From: Paracoccaceae bacterium
GTDB taxonomy: Bacteria; Pseudomonadota; Alphaproteobacteria; Rhodobacterales; Rhodobacteraceae
DNA length: 14,069 nt
Direction of reading: 5' to 3'
Assembly (NCBI GenBank): GCA_030625695.1
Contig: DAOUQK010000056.1
Coordinates: forward strand, 1 to 14,069
Below are positions 1 through 5,987 of the stretch, in pieces (the stretch's first letter is position 1; each line of letters begins with the position of its first letter). The notes beneath the pieces were generated by a model. That model ran no database searches. It had not been told where the DNA came from and saw nothing but the letters and a program-made list of their open reading frames with translations. Both the position numbers and the translations under genes were made by a program.

Positions 1-2
1 GC

Positions 3-128
3 AGATTGGCCAAAGACTGGTTGGCCAAAGACTGGGAGAAATCAATCGAAAGCTCAAAGGCATGGATACTCATCGCCCACATCAGAACCCTGACCCGCAG
101 AATTGCAAGGCATTGTAATCATGTGTAG
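3..128 (+). CDS. IS5-family transposase, C-terminal fragment
   Basis: The reading frame 3-128 is open from the window edge to TAG and encodes 41 residues, beginning RLAKDWLAKDWEKSIES and ending TRRIARHCNHV. This basic tail (KDWEKSIESS, then an I-R-x-LTRR-x-AR core) is typical of IS5-family DDE transposases common in Rhodobacterales. The DDE catalytic residues lie upstream, outside the window, so activity cannot be judged. Unusually, the pentapeptide LAKDW appears twice in tandem because of a perfect 15-bp duplication at 6-35. The tail otherwise looks intact and the stop sits at a normal distance from the IS end. Recognition is from family resemblance, not from a search. Confidence 0.75.
   Translation, partial: RLAKDWLAKDWEKSIESSKAWILIAHIRTLTRRIARHCNHV
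6..35 (+). repeat. Perfect 15-bp tandem duplication inside the transposase
   Basis: TTGGCCAAAGACTGG occurs at 6-20 and again immediately at 21-35 with no mismatch. The unit is a multiple of three, so the transposase frame is kept and gains five residues (LAKDW). It looks like a recent slippage event. Confidence 0.95.
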
Positions 129-152
129 AGTTTTGAATCAGACACTCAGGTC

Positions 153-170
153 GGTTTGTGCAACAAAGCC
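153..170. repeat. IS terminal inverted repeat (right end)
   Basis: The sequence GGTTTGTGCAACAAAGCC is the 18-bp end expected for an IS903-like IS5-family element, read outward. It lies 24 nt past the transposase stop. The partner repeat is outside the window. Confidence 0.75.
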
Positions 171-186
171 TCAATTTGGCGAAGTC

Positions 187-939
187 TTATTGCACCCCCA
201 TGAATTTGAGTATCTCACCCATAAAACGGGGCTCTCGCAAATTCAGTGTGTGGCCGCCCTTGTCGAACACTAGCACTTCATTGCCAGGTTCTCCTTCAAA
301 GAGATCGAAGGTTAGCTGATAGTTCAAAATGGCATCATCGCGAGTCACGATAACAAGCCGTTCGGATGCTCCGGAATTTGGACTGTGCAGACCTTTGTAG
401 TTTTCTATATCCTTTGGTGTGACGATCAATTCAACTTGCCGTTTTTCAACATAATGACGGCCAATAAATTGTTGCAACTGGCGATAGGGATCCACCACCG
501 GATTGACCAGAAGCAACCTTTGAACGTTGTACTTTTGGGCGTAGTAATTTGCCCAAAAGCCACCAAGGGATGTTCCGACGAACGTGACATTTCGAGATTG
601 CAGAACCTCCGTCCAGGCGGCGTCAAAGGCAATGTGATTGGCCTTTATGTCAAAATAGTCATAGTTGAAGCCAACAATAGAATAGTGTTCTGCCAAGGCT
701 TCACGTAACCGCTTGTAGGCCCCATTGGGCATAGCTGACATAAACCCATGAAAAACCACGATTACGTCGTCTTTCAATACGCCTTCTTCAGCATGGTAAA
801 GAGTGAATTTCTTGTATTTTTCGGATATCAATGTTGCCGCCCAGGATTTCTCTAGAGCAGTTGCAAAAAAGCTGATCATGAAAAACAAGAGCAGCCAAAA
901 TTTGAACTTACTGGGGTTTCGAAGATTTAGAATTCCCAT
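187..939 (-). CDS. Exported or membrane-anchored alpha/beta hydrolase (YqiA-like esterase)
   Basis: The protein has the alpha/beta-hydrolase layout: VVFHGF oxyanion strand, nucleophile elbow GTSLGG, an acid candidate in TRDDAIL and a terminal histidine in GGHTL. The region after the elbow (LLLVNPVVDPY) resembles the YqiA/YcfP esterase family. Unlike cytosolic YqiA it starts with a basic stretch and a hydrophobic segment (KFWLLLFFMISFFATA), so a signal peptide or anchor is likely and the catalytic domain would be periplasmic. I chose the ATG at 937-939. An in-frame TTG at 988-990 would add 17 residues and overlap the upstream acyltransferase by 17 bp, but neither start has a clear Shine-Dalgarno. 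It follows the acyltransferase gene closely on the same strand, so they are probably co-transcribed. The natural substrate is unknown; an acyl ester on a surface glycan or lipid is an inference from the neighbour. Low GC compared with the catabolic genes to the right. Confidence 0.75.
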   Translation of the reverse strand: MGILNLRNPSKFKFWLLLFFMISFFATALEKSWAATLISEKYKKFTLYHAEEGVLKDDVIVVFHGFMSAMPNGAYKRLREALAEHYSIVGFNYDYFDIKANHIAFDAAWTEVLQSRNVTFVGTSLGGFWANYYAQKYNVQRLLLVNPVVDPYRQLQQFIGRHYVEKRQVELIVTPKDIENYKGLHSPNSGASERLVIVTRDDAILNYQLTFDLFEGEPGNEVLVFDKGGHTLNLREPRFMGEILKFMGVQ

Positions 940-973
940 ACCCAATTCAAACCCAGCAGTGGAGGTTGATTTT

Positions 974-2212
974 TTATACAATATTTTCAATAGGTAGATT
1001 CCATTTCTTGTGAATTACATAGGCCAGAGAACCGCTGAAAAACAACGGCGCAAGCAACAAAATGGGCGGACCGATAACCAAACACAACAGAATTACGGCC
1101 AGTAAATTATAACCAGCGGGCAAAAGCCGTGCAGATATCAATAGAGCGGAGTACGGAATCAGATAGCACATAAACCAGAACACATCATTGCTGTATGCTC
1201 TCATTCCGCCCATTTCAGATCGAACGTCGAGCAGATTGAAAATCCATAACTCGTTCAGGTAAAGCAGGCTGCTGAAAAAGATAGCAAGCGCCTCTCCATT
1301 AGGATAAGGTCGTATTCTTTTTTCTGAAACGTAATAGTCGGAATACTCGTAAGCAGTTGGGTCGATACGATAACCAATCCCATCCAGAAAAAGGGTAACC
1401 AATAGCATTGGAACGACAATATAGTACAGGCTGAAGGCCCGCCTACCGATCATTGAAGCGGCTCCAGCCTGTGTTCTGTCAATCGACATCATCAGAAAGT
1501 ATCCAGAGATCATAAAAAATGTCGGCACTGCAAAGCGTGGTGCTGATCCATTGAATCCCGGAATGGTGAGGTTGGTAAATTGCTCAAAGCTGAAATGGCC
1601 AAGCACGACACACACGGTCGCAAACAGCTTTACCAGTGTCAGATATTCGCTGTGTGACGTTCTTAAAGAAAGAGGTGTAGTTGAATTCTTCGTACTGTCG
1701 GGTCGCGGAAAATGATTCTCCAGTTTTTGAAGAACCCGGCTTTGTCGCAGGTCGAACCAGGGTTTGAACTTGAAGCACATTCTTCCGAGGGCGACAGAGA
1801 AAGCCAAAGTACCAAAAAACAATAGAGCTTGATGGATTAAATTGGTCCGGTCATACTCTGTCACAGCAACAACAAAAGCAAGAATTGGAAAGTGAAACAG
1901 AAAAACGGAGGTTGAGTATTGATTCACCCAGCGCAAACCGGTGCCATAGATGGTAAGCTTGGTTTGGGAAACAAATATGTAACGCGACAAAACCAACAGG
2001 CTAAACAAGAAAGCCACGTGGCCGTATTGCAGCAGAAATCGCTTACTCATTCCTAAGTGTTGACGAAGGGAATAGGGTGCCCATTCCTTCGACATCTCAT
2101 ACAAAAACTGTCCGGTGCCACTCGCAATATAGAGCATGTAGAGACCGAGAACCATCACTGACCAAAAAATAGCTGTTATGGGCCGTGGCGCCTGCCAGCT
2201 CATTGAATTCAT
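974..2212 (-). CDS. Acyltransferase-3-like integral membrane protein with permuted segment order
   Basis: This 412-residue polytopic membrane protein belongs to the acyltransferase-3 (OafA/NodX-type) group, which moves acetyl or other acyl groups onto surface sugars. The hallmarks appear in the wrong order. Residues 98-112 (QYSTSVFLFHFPILA) match the last-helix motif that normally ends the domain. After a polar linker (about 150-187) come the features that normally begin it: LVKLFATVCVVLGH with His206, FFMISGYF at 232-239, the GRR-x-FSLYY-x-x-VP segment, and FWFMCY at 345-350. The protein stops soon after FFSGSLAY, normally mid-domain. Start: ATG at 2210-2212 with AAAGG eight bases upstream (2221-2225); a second ATG lies four codons in. 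It heads a minus-strand pair with the hydrolase. Alternatives are a fusion of two truncated acyltransferases or a separate family of similar topology. Confidence 0.75.
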   Translation of the reverse strand: MNSMSWQAPRPITAIFWSVMVLGLYMLYIASGTGQFLYEMSKEWAPYSLRQHLGMSKRFLLQYGHVAFLFSLLVLSRYIFVSQTKLTIYGTGLRWVNQYSTSVFLFHFPILAFVVAVTEYDRTNLIHQALLFFGTLAFSVALGRMCFKFKPWFDLRQSRVLQKLENHFPRPDSTKNSTTPLSLRTSHSEYLTLVKLFATVCVVLGHFSFEQFTNLTIPGFNGSAPRFAVPTFFMISGYFLMMSIDRTQAGAASMIGRRAFSLYYIVVPMLLVTLFLDGIGYRIDPTAYEYSDYYVSEKRIRPYPNGEALAIFFSSLLYLNELWIFNLLDVRSEMGGMRAYSNDVFWFMCYLIPYSALLISARLLPAGYNLLAVILLCLVIGPPILLLAPLFFSGSLAYVIHKKWNLPIENIV

Positions 2213-2253
2213 TTGGACAACCTTTAGTTATTGTTAGTGTCTTGGCAGGAAAA

Positions 2254-2259
2254 ATTATC
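2254..2259 (-). promoter_or_regulatory. Possible -10 element for the acyltransferase operon
   Basis: On the minus strand the hexamer GATAAT lies about 40 nt upstream of the acyltransferase ATG, which suits a -10 box. No good -35 is visible 16-18 nt upstream of it, so this is only a weak call. Confidence 0.2.
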
Positions 2260-2351
2260 TTCTCTTGTATCGTAAATACAGTAGGACACCTCAACTTATT
2301 AGTTTTCTAAGGCCGTTGCACCGCTTTTCTGCGTGATGGCCAATGATGACA

Positions 2352-2372
2352 CCTTATTGTTACCTGATAAGG
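2352..2372. repeat. 6-bp inverted repeat (hairpin)
   Basis: CCTTAT at 2352-2357 pairs perfectly with ATAAGG at 2367-2372 across a 9-nt loop. It overlaps the stop of the small minus-strand open frame at 2360-2539. No T-run follows on either strand, so it is not a clear terminator. Confidence 0.35.
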
Positions 2373-2539
2373 GCCGCTCCCATGATCCACGCTGTGCCTT
2401 GGCAGGGGGGTATTCGTTTTGATGTTGGTCTCGCGAGGTCATCCATGAGGTTATCATGGTTGAAAGCCCGGTAAGCAAGCGTGCGTTGGCGGGTGAACGT
2501 CAATTCATAGGATAGAACAACATCGATCAAGTTCCATCT
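2360..2539 (-). other. Unidentified 59-codon open frame, possible gene remnant
   Basis: On the minus strand a frame is open from just after a TAA (2540-2542) to a TAA at 2360-2362. The middle reads FNHDNLMDDLARPTSKRIPP and it ends GTAWIMGAALIR. Composition is protein-like, but there is no good start: a TTG four codons in has only a weak GGA upstream, and the only ATGs are internal. I do not recognise a family. It may be the tail of a decayed gene or chance. Confidence 0.2.
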
Positions 2540-2561
2540 TTACATGTTCGAGGTTGCGGGT

Positions 2562-2585
2562 GCGACTTGAGGATAGCCAAGTCGC
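2562..2585 (+). promoter_or_regulatory. 8-bp stem hairpin in the leader of the nucleotidyltransferase gene
   Basis: GCGACTTG at 2562-2569 and CAAGTCGC at 2578-2585 form a perfect 8-bp stem with an 8-nt loop. It lies 142 nt upstream of the start codon. There is no T-run, so it is more likely an operator or a leader RNA structure than a terminator. Confidence 0.4.
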
Positions 2586-2727
2586 TCGTTATCGGATACG
2601 ACAGGGTTACTTTCAGAAACTTTGCGACCTTACCATTCGACGCAGGTAGATGCGCGACACTGCCAGAGTGCAGGGATCGTGCTTGCCTGCCTTCGCAACT
2701 GGAGGTCGCCAACCCGGAACATATCAA

Positions 2728-3540
2728 ATGAAAGCTGTCATGCTCGCCGCAGGAGTCGGTGCCCGTCTCGCGGTTTCGCCTGCGAAAAATTCACCGAAGG
2801 TTTTGTTGGAAATCGGCGGGAAATCTTTGCTGCAACGCCATATCGAAATCCTCAAAAGACACGGCATAGACGAACTGGTGATCGGTGTCGGGCACCAGCA
2901 TCAGGAGATCGAGCAGAAAATCGTGGCACTTGGTGCGCAAAACTATGTGCGGACCGTTTACAACGAACATTTCGAAGAGGGCAGTATCGTCACATTGTGG
3001 ACCTTGCGCGACGAACTGTGTTGCGGGGAACCGGTTCTTCTTATGGACGCCGACGTTCTTTACGACGAAGAGGCGTTCAGCCGGTTGCTGAGCTCCCACC
3101 ACGAGAACTGCCTGCTTCTTGACCGTGCCTTTGAGGACGGAGACGAGCCGGTCAAAATCTGCGTCAGGGATGGTGAAATTATCGAATTCCGCAAATGGGT
3201 GAGCGCCGAGTTCGATTATTGCGGTGAATCGGTGGGATTTTTCAAACTGTCTGCAGCGCAAGCCACAAAAATCATCTCTCAAATCGAACTCTATTTGCGC
3301 CAGGGCCGCCGCCTCGAGCCTTACGAGGACGCAATACGCGATGTTCTGCTGACCTCGCCGCGCGGCACTTTTGCATTCGAAGACATCACTGGCTTGTCCT
3401 GGATCGAAATCGACTTTTCTCCCGACATCGAGCGCGCCAGTTCCGTGATCCTGCCGCGCATACTGAGAGCGAAAGACAATCGACAAGTGGGACTACCGGA
3501 TACTCAGGACATTGATCAACTGAAACCGCAAGTTCAATGA
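2728..3540 (+). CDS. Nucleotidyltransferase (LicC / sugar-phosphate NTP-transferase type)
   Basis: This 270-residue enzyme likely activates a phospho-alcohol or sugar phosphate with CTP or another NTP for surface glycan decoration. The N-terminus reads MKAVMLAAGVGARL, the nucleotide-binding signature, followed by NSPKVLLEI with the conserved Lys24. D107-A-D109 (LLMDADVLY) is the metal-binding acidic pair, and EGSIVTLWTL lies between them. I chose the ATG at 2728 because the signature starts right there. A longer frame from 2650 adds 26 residues not typical of the family. GGAA at 2716-2719 is a modest ribosome site. The stop TGA overlaps the next ATG (ATGA at 3537-3540), so it is translationally coupled to the LicD-type gene. 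That pairing favours a cytidylyltransferase making a CDP-activated head group. Phosphocholine, phosphonate or polyol substrates cannot be told apart. Confidence 0.82.
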   Translation: MKAVMLAAGVGARLAVSPAKNSPKVLLEIGGKSLLQRHIEILKRHGIDELVIGVGHQHQEIEQKIVALGAQNYVRTVYNEHFEEGSIVTLWTLRDELCCGEPVLLMDADVLYDEEAFSRLLSSHHENCLLLDRAFEDGDEPVKICVRDGEIIEFRKWVSAEFDYCGESVGFFKLSAAQATKIISQIELYLRQGRRLEPYEDAIRDVLLTSPRGTFAFEDITGLSWIEIDFSPDIERASSVILPRILRAKDNRQVGLPDTQDIDQLKPQVQ

Positions 3541-4838
3541 CCGGTACCGACGCTTCAACCTATGTCGGGATAGTCACTGCGGCAGTGGCCTGTGTCCTTT
3601 ACGTCGCGGCCTACCGGTCTTTCGTATATCTCTTGAGATACCCCCGGAACTGGGCTGCACCCAGCCTGCCTGAGACCCTTGCAACCGGAGCACTGGCAGT
3701 CTTCGTTGTGGCACTTGTCTCACTGTCCGCCGATGGAATAGATATGCCATCGCTGGTTGTCTCATCGGTCTTTATTACGGCCCTGTTCATTATTATTGCA
3801 GCACCTGCATTTGCTTTCCAACCTGCATCCAGACCAGTTGAATTTCTGGCAAGTCATGGTGACTATGCCGGTTTATGGCTGTTGGGACCGGCCCTCATTG
3901 CCGGTCTGGCCATCCCGAACATCAAACTTCAGGCAGTCATGGTCACGGCTATGGCCATCGAGGGTTTGTGGTTCGCACGCCAGCGGTTGTTTGGCCAGGT
4001 GGGCCAGCTTTATCCTCTGAACGAACGCGATTTGTCCGTGCTGAAAACCCAGGCAAAGGATGATCTGAAGGCGTTTCAGCGACGCCACCACATCCGCGAA
4101 TTGGTGTTATCGAATGGTGCAGTAAGTTGGCGAGGTTGTGAGAAATCGACAGCCCCGTGTCCTTTCAATCTCTATGTCAACCGTCTTGGCCTTAACACCG
4201 CGCCCTGTTGCCGGGAGCACATGAAAGATCTCAGCCATTATGTTGCCGGATGCTTAAGCAAAATGGGGGCCGTGCATTGGCTTGAGGGCGGCAGTCTTCT
4301 TGGGGCCATACGGGAAAACGGCGGGCTTCTTGATTGGGAGGATGACGTTGATATTTCAGTCCTACTTACCGCGGATTTGACTTGGGAAAAGTTGACAGAA
4401 ACACTTGTCCAAGAAGGCGCGCGGGATGGCTATTATGTTGATATATTTAAGAAAAGCGGTTTGATTTCGATATCATTCGACCGGCCGAGGCGATGGTTTT
4501 TCCGGTCTGAGCGAAATCGAATGCGCGGCGAAATCCGGGCCGATATAGCAGTCTACCGGCAAGTGGTCAGCTATGGAGAGACAGTGCTTGAAAGGCACTG
4601 CAAGAAGGGGGCGATGCCCGCAACCGAGGGTGGCGGCTTTGGTGTGCCAATGGATATTGTCCTGCCAACAAAGACAACACCGCTTCTTGGGAAAGACATC
4701 GCCTGTCCGGGCAAGCCCGATGAGTATCTGGAAATACTCTACGGCAATTTCAGAGAAATCGAGTATACATATTTAGACCCGGCGGCAGCCAAAGTGCGCG
4801 CCAAAATTGACGCTGACAACGATCCGGCGTCGGTATGA
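3537..4838 (+). CDS. Membrane-anchored LicD/fukutin-family phosphotransferase
   Basis: The 433-residue protein joins an N-terminal membrane part to a C-terminal LicD-type nucleotidyltransferase-fold domain. Hydrophobic helices lie around residues 8-32, 48-64, 70-93 and 112-148. The catalytic domain (about 225-425) has HWLEGGSLLGAIRENG followed by DWEDDVDIS, with acidic residues Asp269, Asp270 and Asp272. Just before it are four cysteines, Cys201, Cys208, Cys224 and Cys225 (spacing x6, x15, CC), resembling the zinc site I recall from human FKRP. LicD moves phosphocholine and FKRP moves ribitol-phosphate from CDP donors, so this protein probably transfers a phospho-alcohol to a glycan. The overlap with the nucleotidyltransferase suggests donor supply and transfer are co-expressed. 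Acceptor and donor are unknown. The helices suggest the inner membrane; which side the catalytic domain faces is not clear. Confidence 0.8.
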   Translation: MTGTDASTYVGIVTAAVACVLYVAAYRSFVYLLRYPRNWAAPSLPETLATGALAVFVVALVSLSADGIDMPSLVVSSVFITALFIIIAAPAFAFQPASRPVEFLASHGDYAGLWLLGPALIAGLAIPNIKLQAVMVTAMAIEGLWFARQRLFGQVGQLYPLNERDLSVLKTQAKDDLKAFQRRHHIRELVLSNGAVSWRGCEKSTAPCPFNLYVNRLGLNTAPCCREHMKDLSHYVAGCLSKMGAVHWLEGGSLLGAIRENGGLLDWEDDVDISVLLTADLTWEKLTETLVQEGARDGYYVDIFKKSGLISISFDRPRRWFFRSERNRMRGEIRADIAVYRQVVSYGETVLERHCKKGAMPATEGGGFGVPMDIVLPTKTTPLLGKDIACPGKPDEYLEILYGNFREIEYTYLDPAAAKVRAKIDADNDPASV

Positions 4839-4848
4839 TTTAGCCTGA

Positions 4849-4896
4849 AATGCGCCGCACTACCTGATGCGAAAGGTCTGCCCCGTCAGGCGCATT
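4849..4896 (+). repeat. Overlapping inverted repeats downstream of the LicD-type gene
   Basis: AATGCGCC at 4849-4856 pairs perfectly with GGCGCATT at 4889-4896. Inside it CCTGATG (4863-4869) can pair with CGTCAGG (4884-4890), with one G-U pair. Both stems use bases 4889-4890, so they are mutually exclusive. There is no T-run, so a factor-independent terminator is not supported. Confidence 0.35.
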
Positions 4897-4925
4897 GCAC
4901 TGATTGCCAAATATGATTTCACGGA

Positions 4926-4955
4926 TTGCATGATAATTGATAGTGTTGCTAAATA
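4926..4955 (+). promoter_or_regulatory. Candidate sigma-70-type promoter for the molybdenum hydroxylase operon
   Basis: TTGCAT at 4926-4931 and TAAATA at 4950-4955 are separated by 18 nt, a plausible -35/-10 pair. Transcription from it would leave a leader of roughly 110 nt before the first start codon, containing the hairpin at 5041-5059. Pattern match only. Confidence 0.25.
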
Positions 4956-5040
4956 CGCGACGTGCAAGAAGTGCGCCTGGATTCTTTCCTTGTTCAAAAT
5001 GGAACATGTGAAGGTATTGGGTTGCCATAAACGGAGGCCA

Positions 5041-5059
5041 CTCCATCCACCAGATGGAG
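5041..5059 (+). promoter_or_regulatory. Hairpin overlapping the ribosome-binding site of the FAD subunit
   Basis: CTCCATC (5041-5047) and GATGGAG (5053-5059) form a perfect 7-bp stem with a 5-nt loop. The Shine-Dalgarno candidate GGAGG (5056-5060) lies in the 3' arm, so the stem would hide it. A second GGAGG at 5033-5037 is free but far from the start. Confidence 0.5.
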
Positions 5060-5073
5060 GTCAGAAACCAAAA

Positions 5074-5955
5074 ATGAACAACACACAATATAAGGCTCCT
5101 GCCAGTGTGGAAAAAGCGATAGAGCTATTTTCCGGCGCTGAAATTGGCGGTAAATTGCTGGCAGGCGGCACTGATCTTTTGGTTCAAATGCACAGCGATA
5201 TGATCGCACCAGCACTGCTGATTGATCTCAAGAAAATCCCGCAGCTTCGGGCTATCGAAAAGGAAGCTGACGGATATCGCATTGGCGCGGCTGTCAGCGG
5301 TGTGGAACTGATGAATCACACGGGTTTTTGCACCACTTGGCCAGGGGTCATGGATGGGGTGAAACTGATCGGATCGCTTCAGGTCAAGGGCCGCGCAAGC
5401 GTTGGTGGCAACATCTGCAATGCGTCACCAGCGGCTGACAGCGTGCCGCCAATGATCGCGGCGGGGGCCTTGGCGACGGTGGTCGGACCAGATGGCGCGC
5501 GGATTGTTCCGGTCGAAGATATCGGGGTGGCTCCGGGCAGGAATTCGCTGCAACAGGGGGAAATCGTGGTTTCGTTCCTGCTGCCGAACCAGCTGGCAGG
5601 ATCCGGCGGAGCCTACCAGCGTTTCACACCCAGAACCGAAATGGATATTGCGGTGGTCGGGGTCGCGGTTAACCTGACATTGGACAAGGCTGGTATTTGC
5701 AGCCACGCAAGGGTTGCTGTGGGGGCGGTGGCTGAAAAAGTGCTATTGGTCAAACAGGCCGGGGATGCATTGATCGGCACGCGCGTGCAAGACGATGCAA
5801 CCGACAATCTTGTAACTGCTGTCAGGGCGGCCTGCCGTCCCATCGACGACAAACGTGGCACCCGGGAATTTCGCGTGCAGGTGGCCGGGGTTCTGGCCCG
5901 GCGCGTTGTGGCAACGGCGCTGGAGCGCGCAAAAGGATCGGGGCAAAACCCATGA
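5074..5955 (+). CDS. Molybdenum hydroxylase, FAD-binding subunit (CoxM/XdhB type)
   Basis: This 293-residue subunit passes electrons from the iron-sulfur subunit to FAD in a xanthine-dehydrogenase-family complex. It shows both FAD signatures: LLAGGTDLLVQM near residue 30 and ASVGGNICNASPAADS near residue 110. The C-terminal CO-dehydrogenase flavoprotein domain follows. Its length fits plain CoxM-like subunits and leaves no room for the extra 4Fe-4S insertion of 4-hydroxybenzoyl-CoA reductase. I chose the ATG at 5074 because family similarity begins there. The open frame continues upstream to 4867 with an in-frame ATG at 4999, but that stretch does not look like the family. GGAGG lies 13 nt upstream inside a hairpin. 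The stop overlaps the next gene as ATGA. It is the first gene of the three-gene operon. Confidence 0.9.
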   Translation: MNNTQYKAPASVEKAIELFSGAEIGGKLLAGGTDLLVQMHSDMIAPALLIDLKKIPQLRAIEKEADGYRIGAAVSGVELMNHTGFCTTWPGVMDGVKLIGSLQVKGRASVGGNICNASPAADSVPPMIAAGALATVVGPDGARIVPVEDIGVAPGRNSLQQGEIVVSFLLPNQLAGSGGAYQRFTPRTEMDIAVVGVAVNLTLDKAGICSHARVAVGAVAEKVLLVKQAGDALIGTRVQDDATDNLVTAVRAACRPIDDKRGTREFRVQVAGVLARRVVATALERAKGSGQNP

Positions 5956-5987
5956 AAAGGACCATGAAAAGGACCATGAAAAAGACC
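5952..5987 (+). repeat. Tandem 12-bp repeat of start codons (three units)
   Basis: ATGAAAAGGACC at 5952-5963 repeats exactly at 5964-5975 and again with one mismatch (ATGAAAAAGACC) at 5976-5987. Each unit holds an in-frame ATG plus an AAAAGGA that can act as ribosome site for the next ATG. The number of starts could change by slippage without breaking the frame. Confidence 0.9.

Larger units (their letters stand above)
1..170 (+). mobile_element. Right end of an IS5-family (IS903-like) insertion sequence, partial
   Basis: The window opens inside an insertion sequence. Visible parts are a transposase C-terminus ending at the TAG at 126-128 and, after a 24-nt gap, an 18-bp terminal repeat at 153-170. 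On the complementary strand the repeat reads GGCTTTGTTGCACAAACC, close to the IS903-type end GGCTTTGTTGAATAAATC as I remember it. The element therefore should end at base 170, and the next bases (TCAATTTGG) would be one copy of a target duplication if this subgroup makes 9-bp duplications. The left end lies outside the window. The insertion point is only 17 bp past the stop of the minus-strand hydrolase. Confidence 0.8.
2213..2727. other. 515-bp divergent intergenic region
   Basis: This gap separates the minus-strand acyltransferase pair from the plus-strand nucleotidyltransferase pair, so it should hold promoters in both directions. It contains two hairpin-forming inverted repeats (2352-2372 and 2562-2585) and a short unidentified minus-strand open frame (2360-2539). 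An upstream in-frame extension of the nucleotidyltransferase (2650-2727) is open but unlike the family and is treated as leader. I see no tRNA, IS end or convincing full gene here. Confidence 0.6.

Noticed and set aside
6..35. CRISPR or other spaced repeat array
   Set aside because: Only two adjacent 15-bp copies inside a transposase gene, no spacers; it is a simple tandem duplication.
2650..2727. N-terminal extension of the nucleotidyltransferase frame by 26 residues
   Set aside because: The nucleotide-binding signature begins right at the ATG at 2728, and the extension has no similarity to the family.
4867..5073. Longer FAD-subunit frame with an upstream ATG at 4867 or 4999
   Set aside because: Family similarity starts at the ATG at 5074; the upstream part holds the candidate promoter and hairpin and reads as non-coding.
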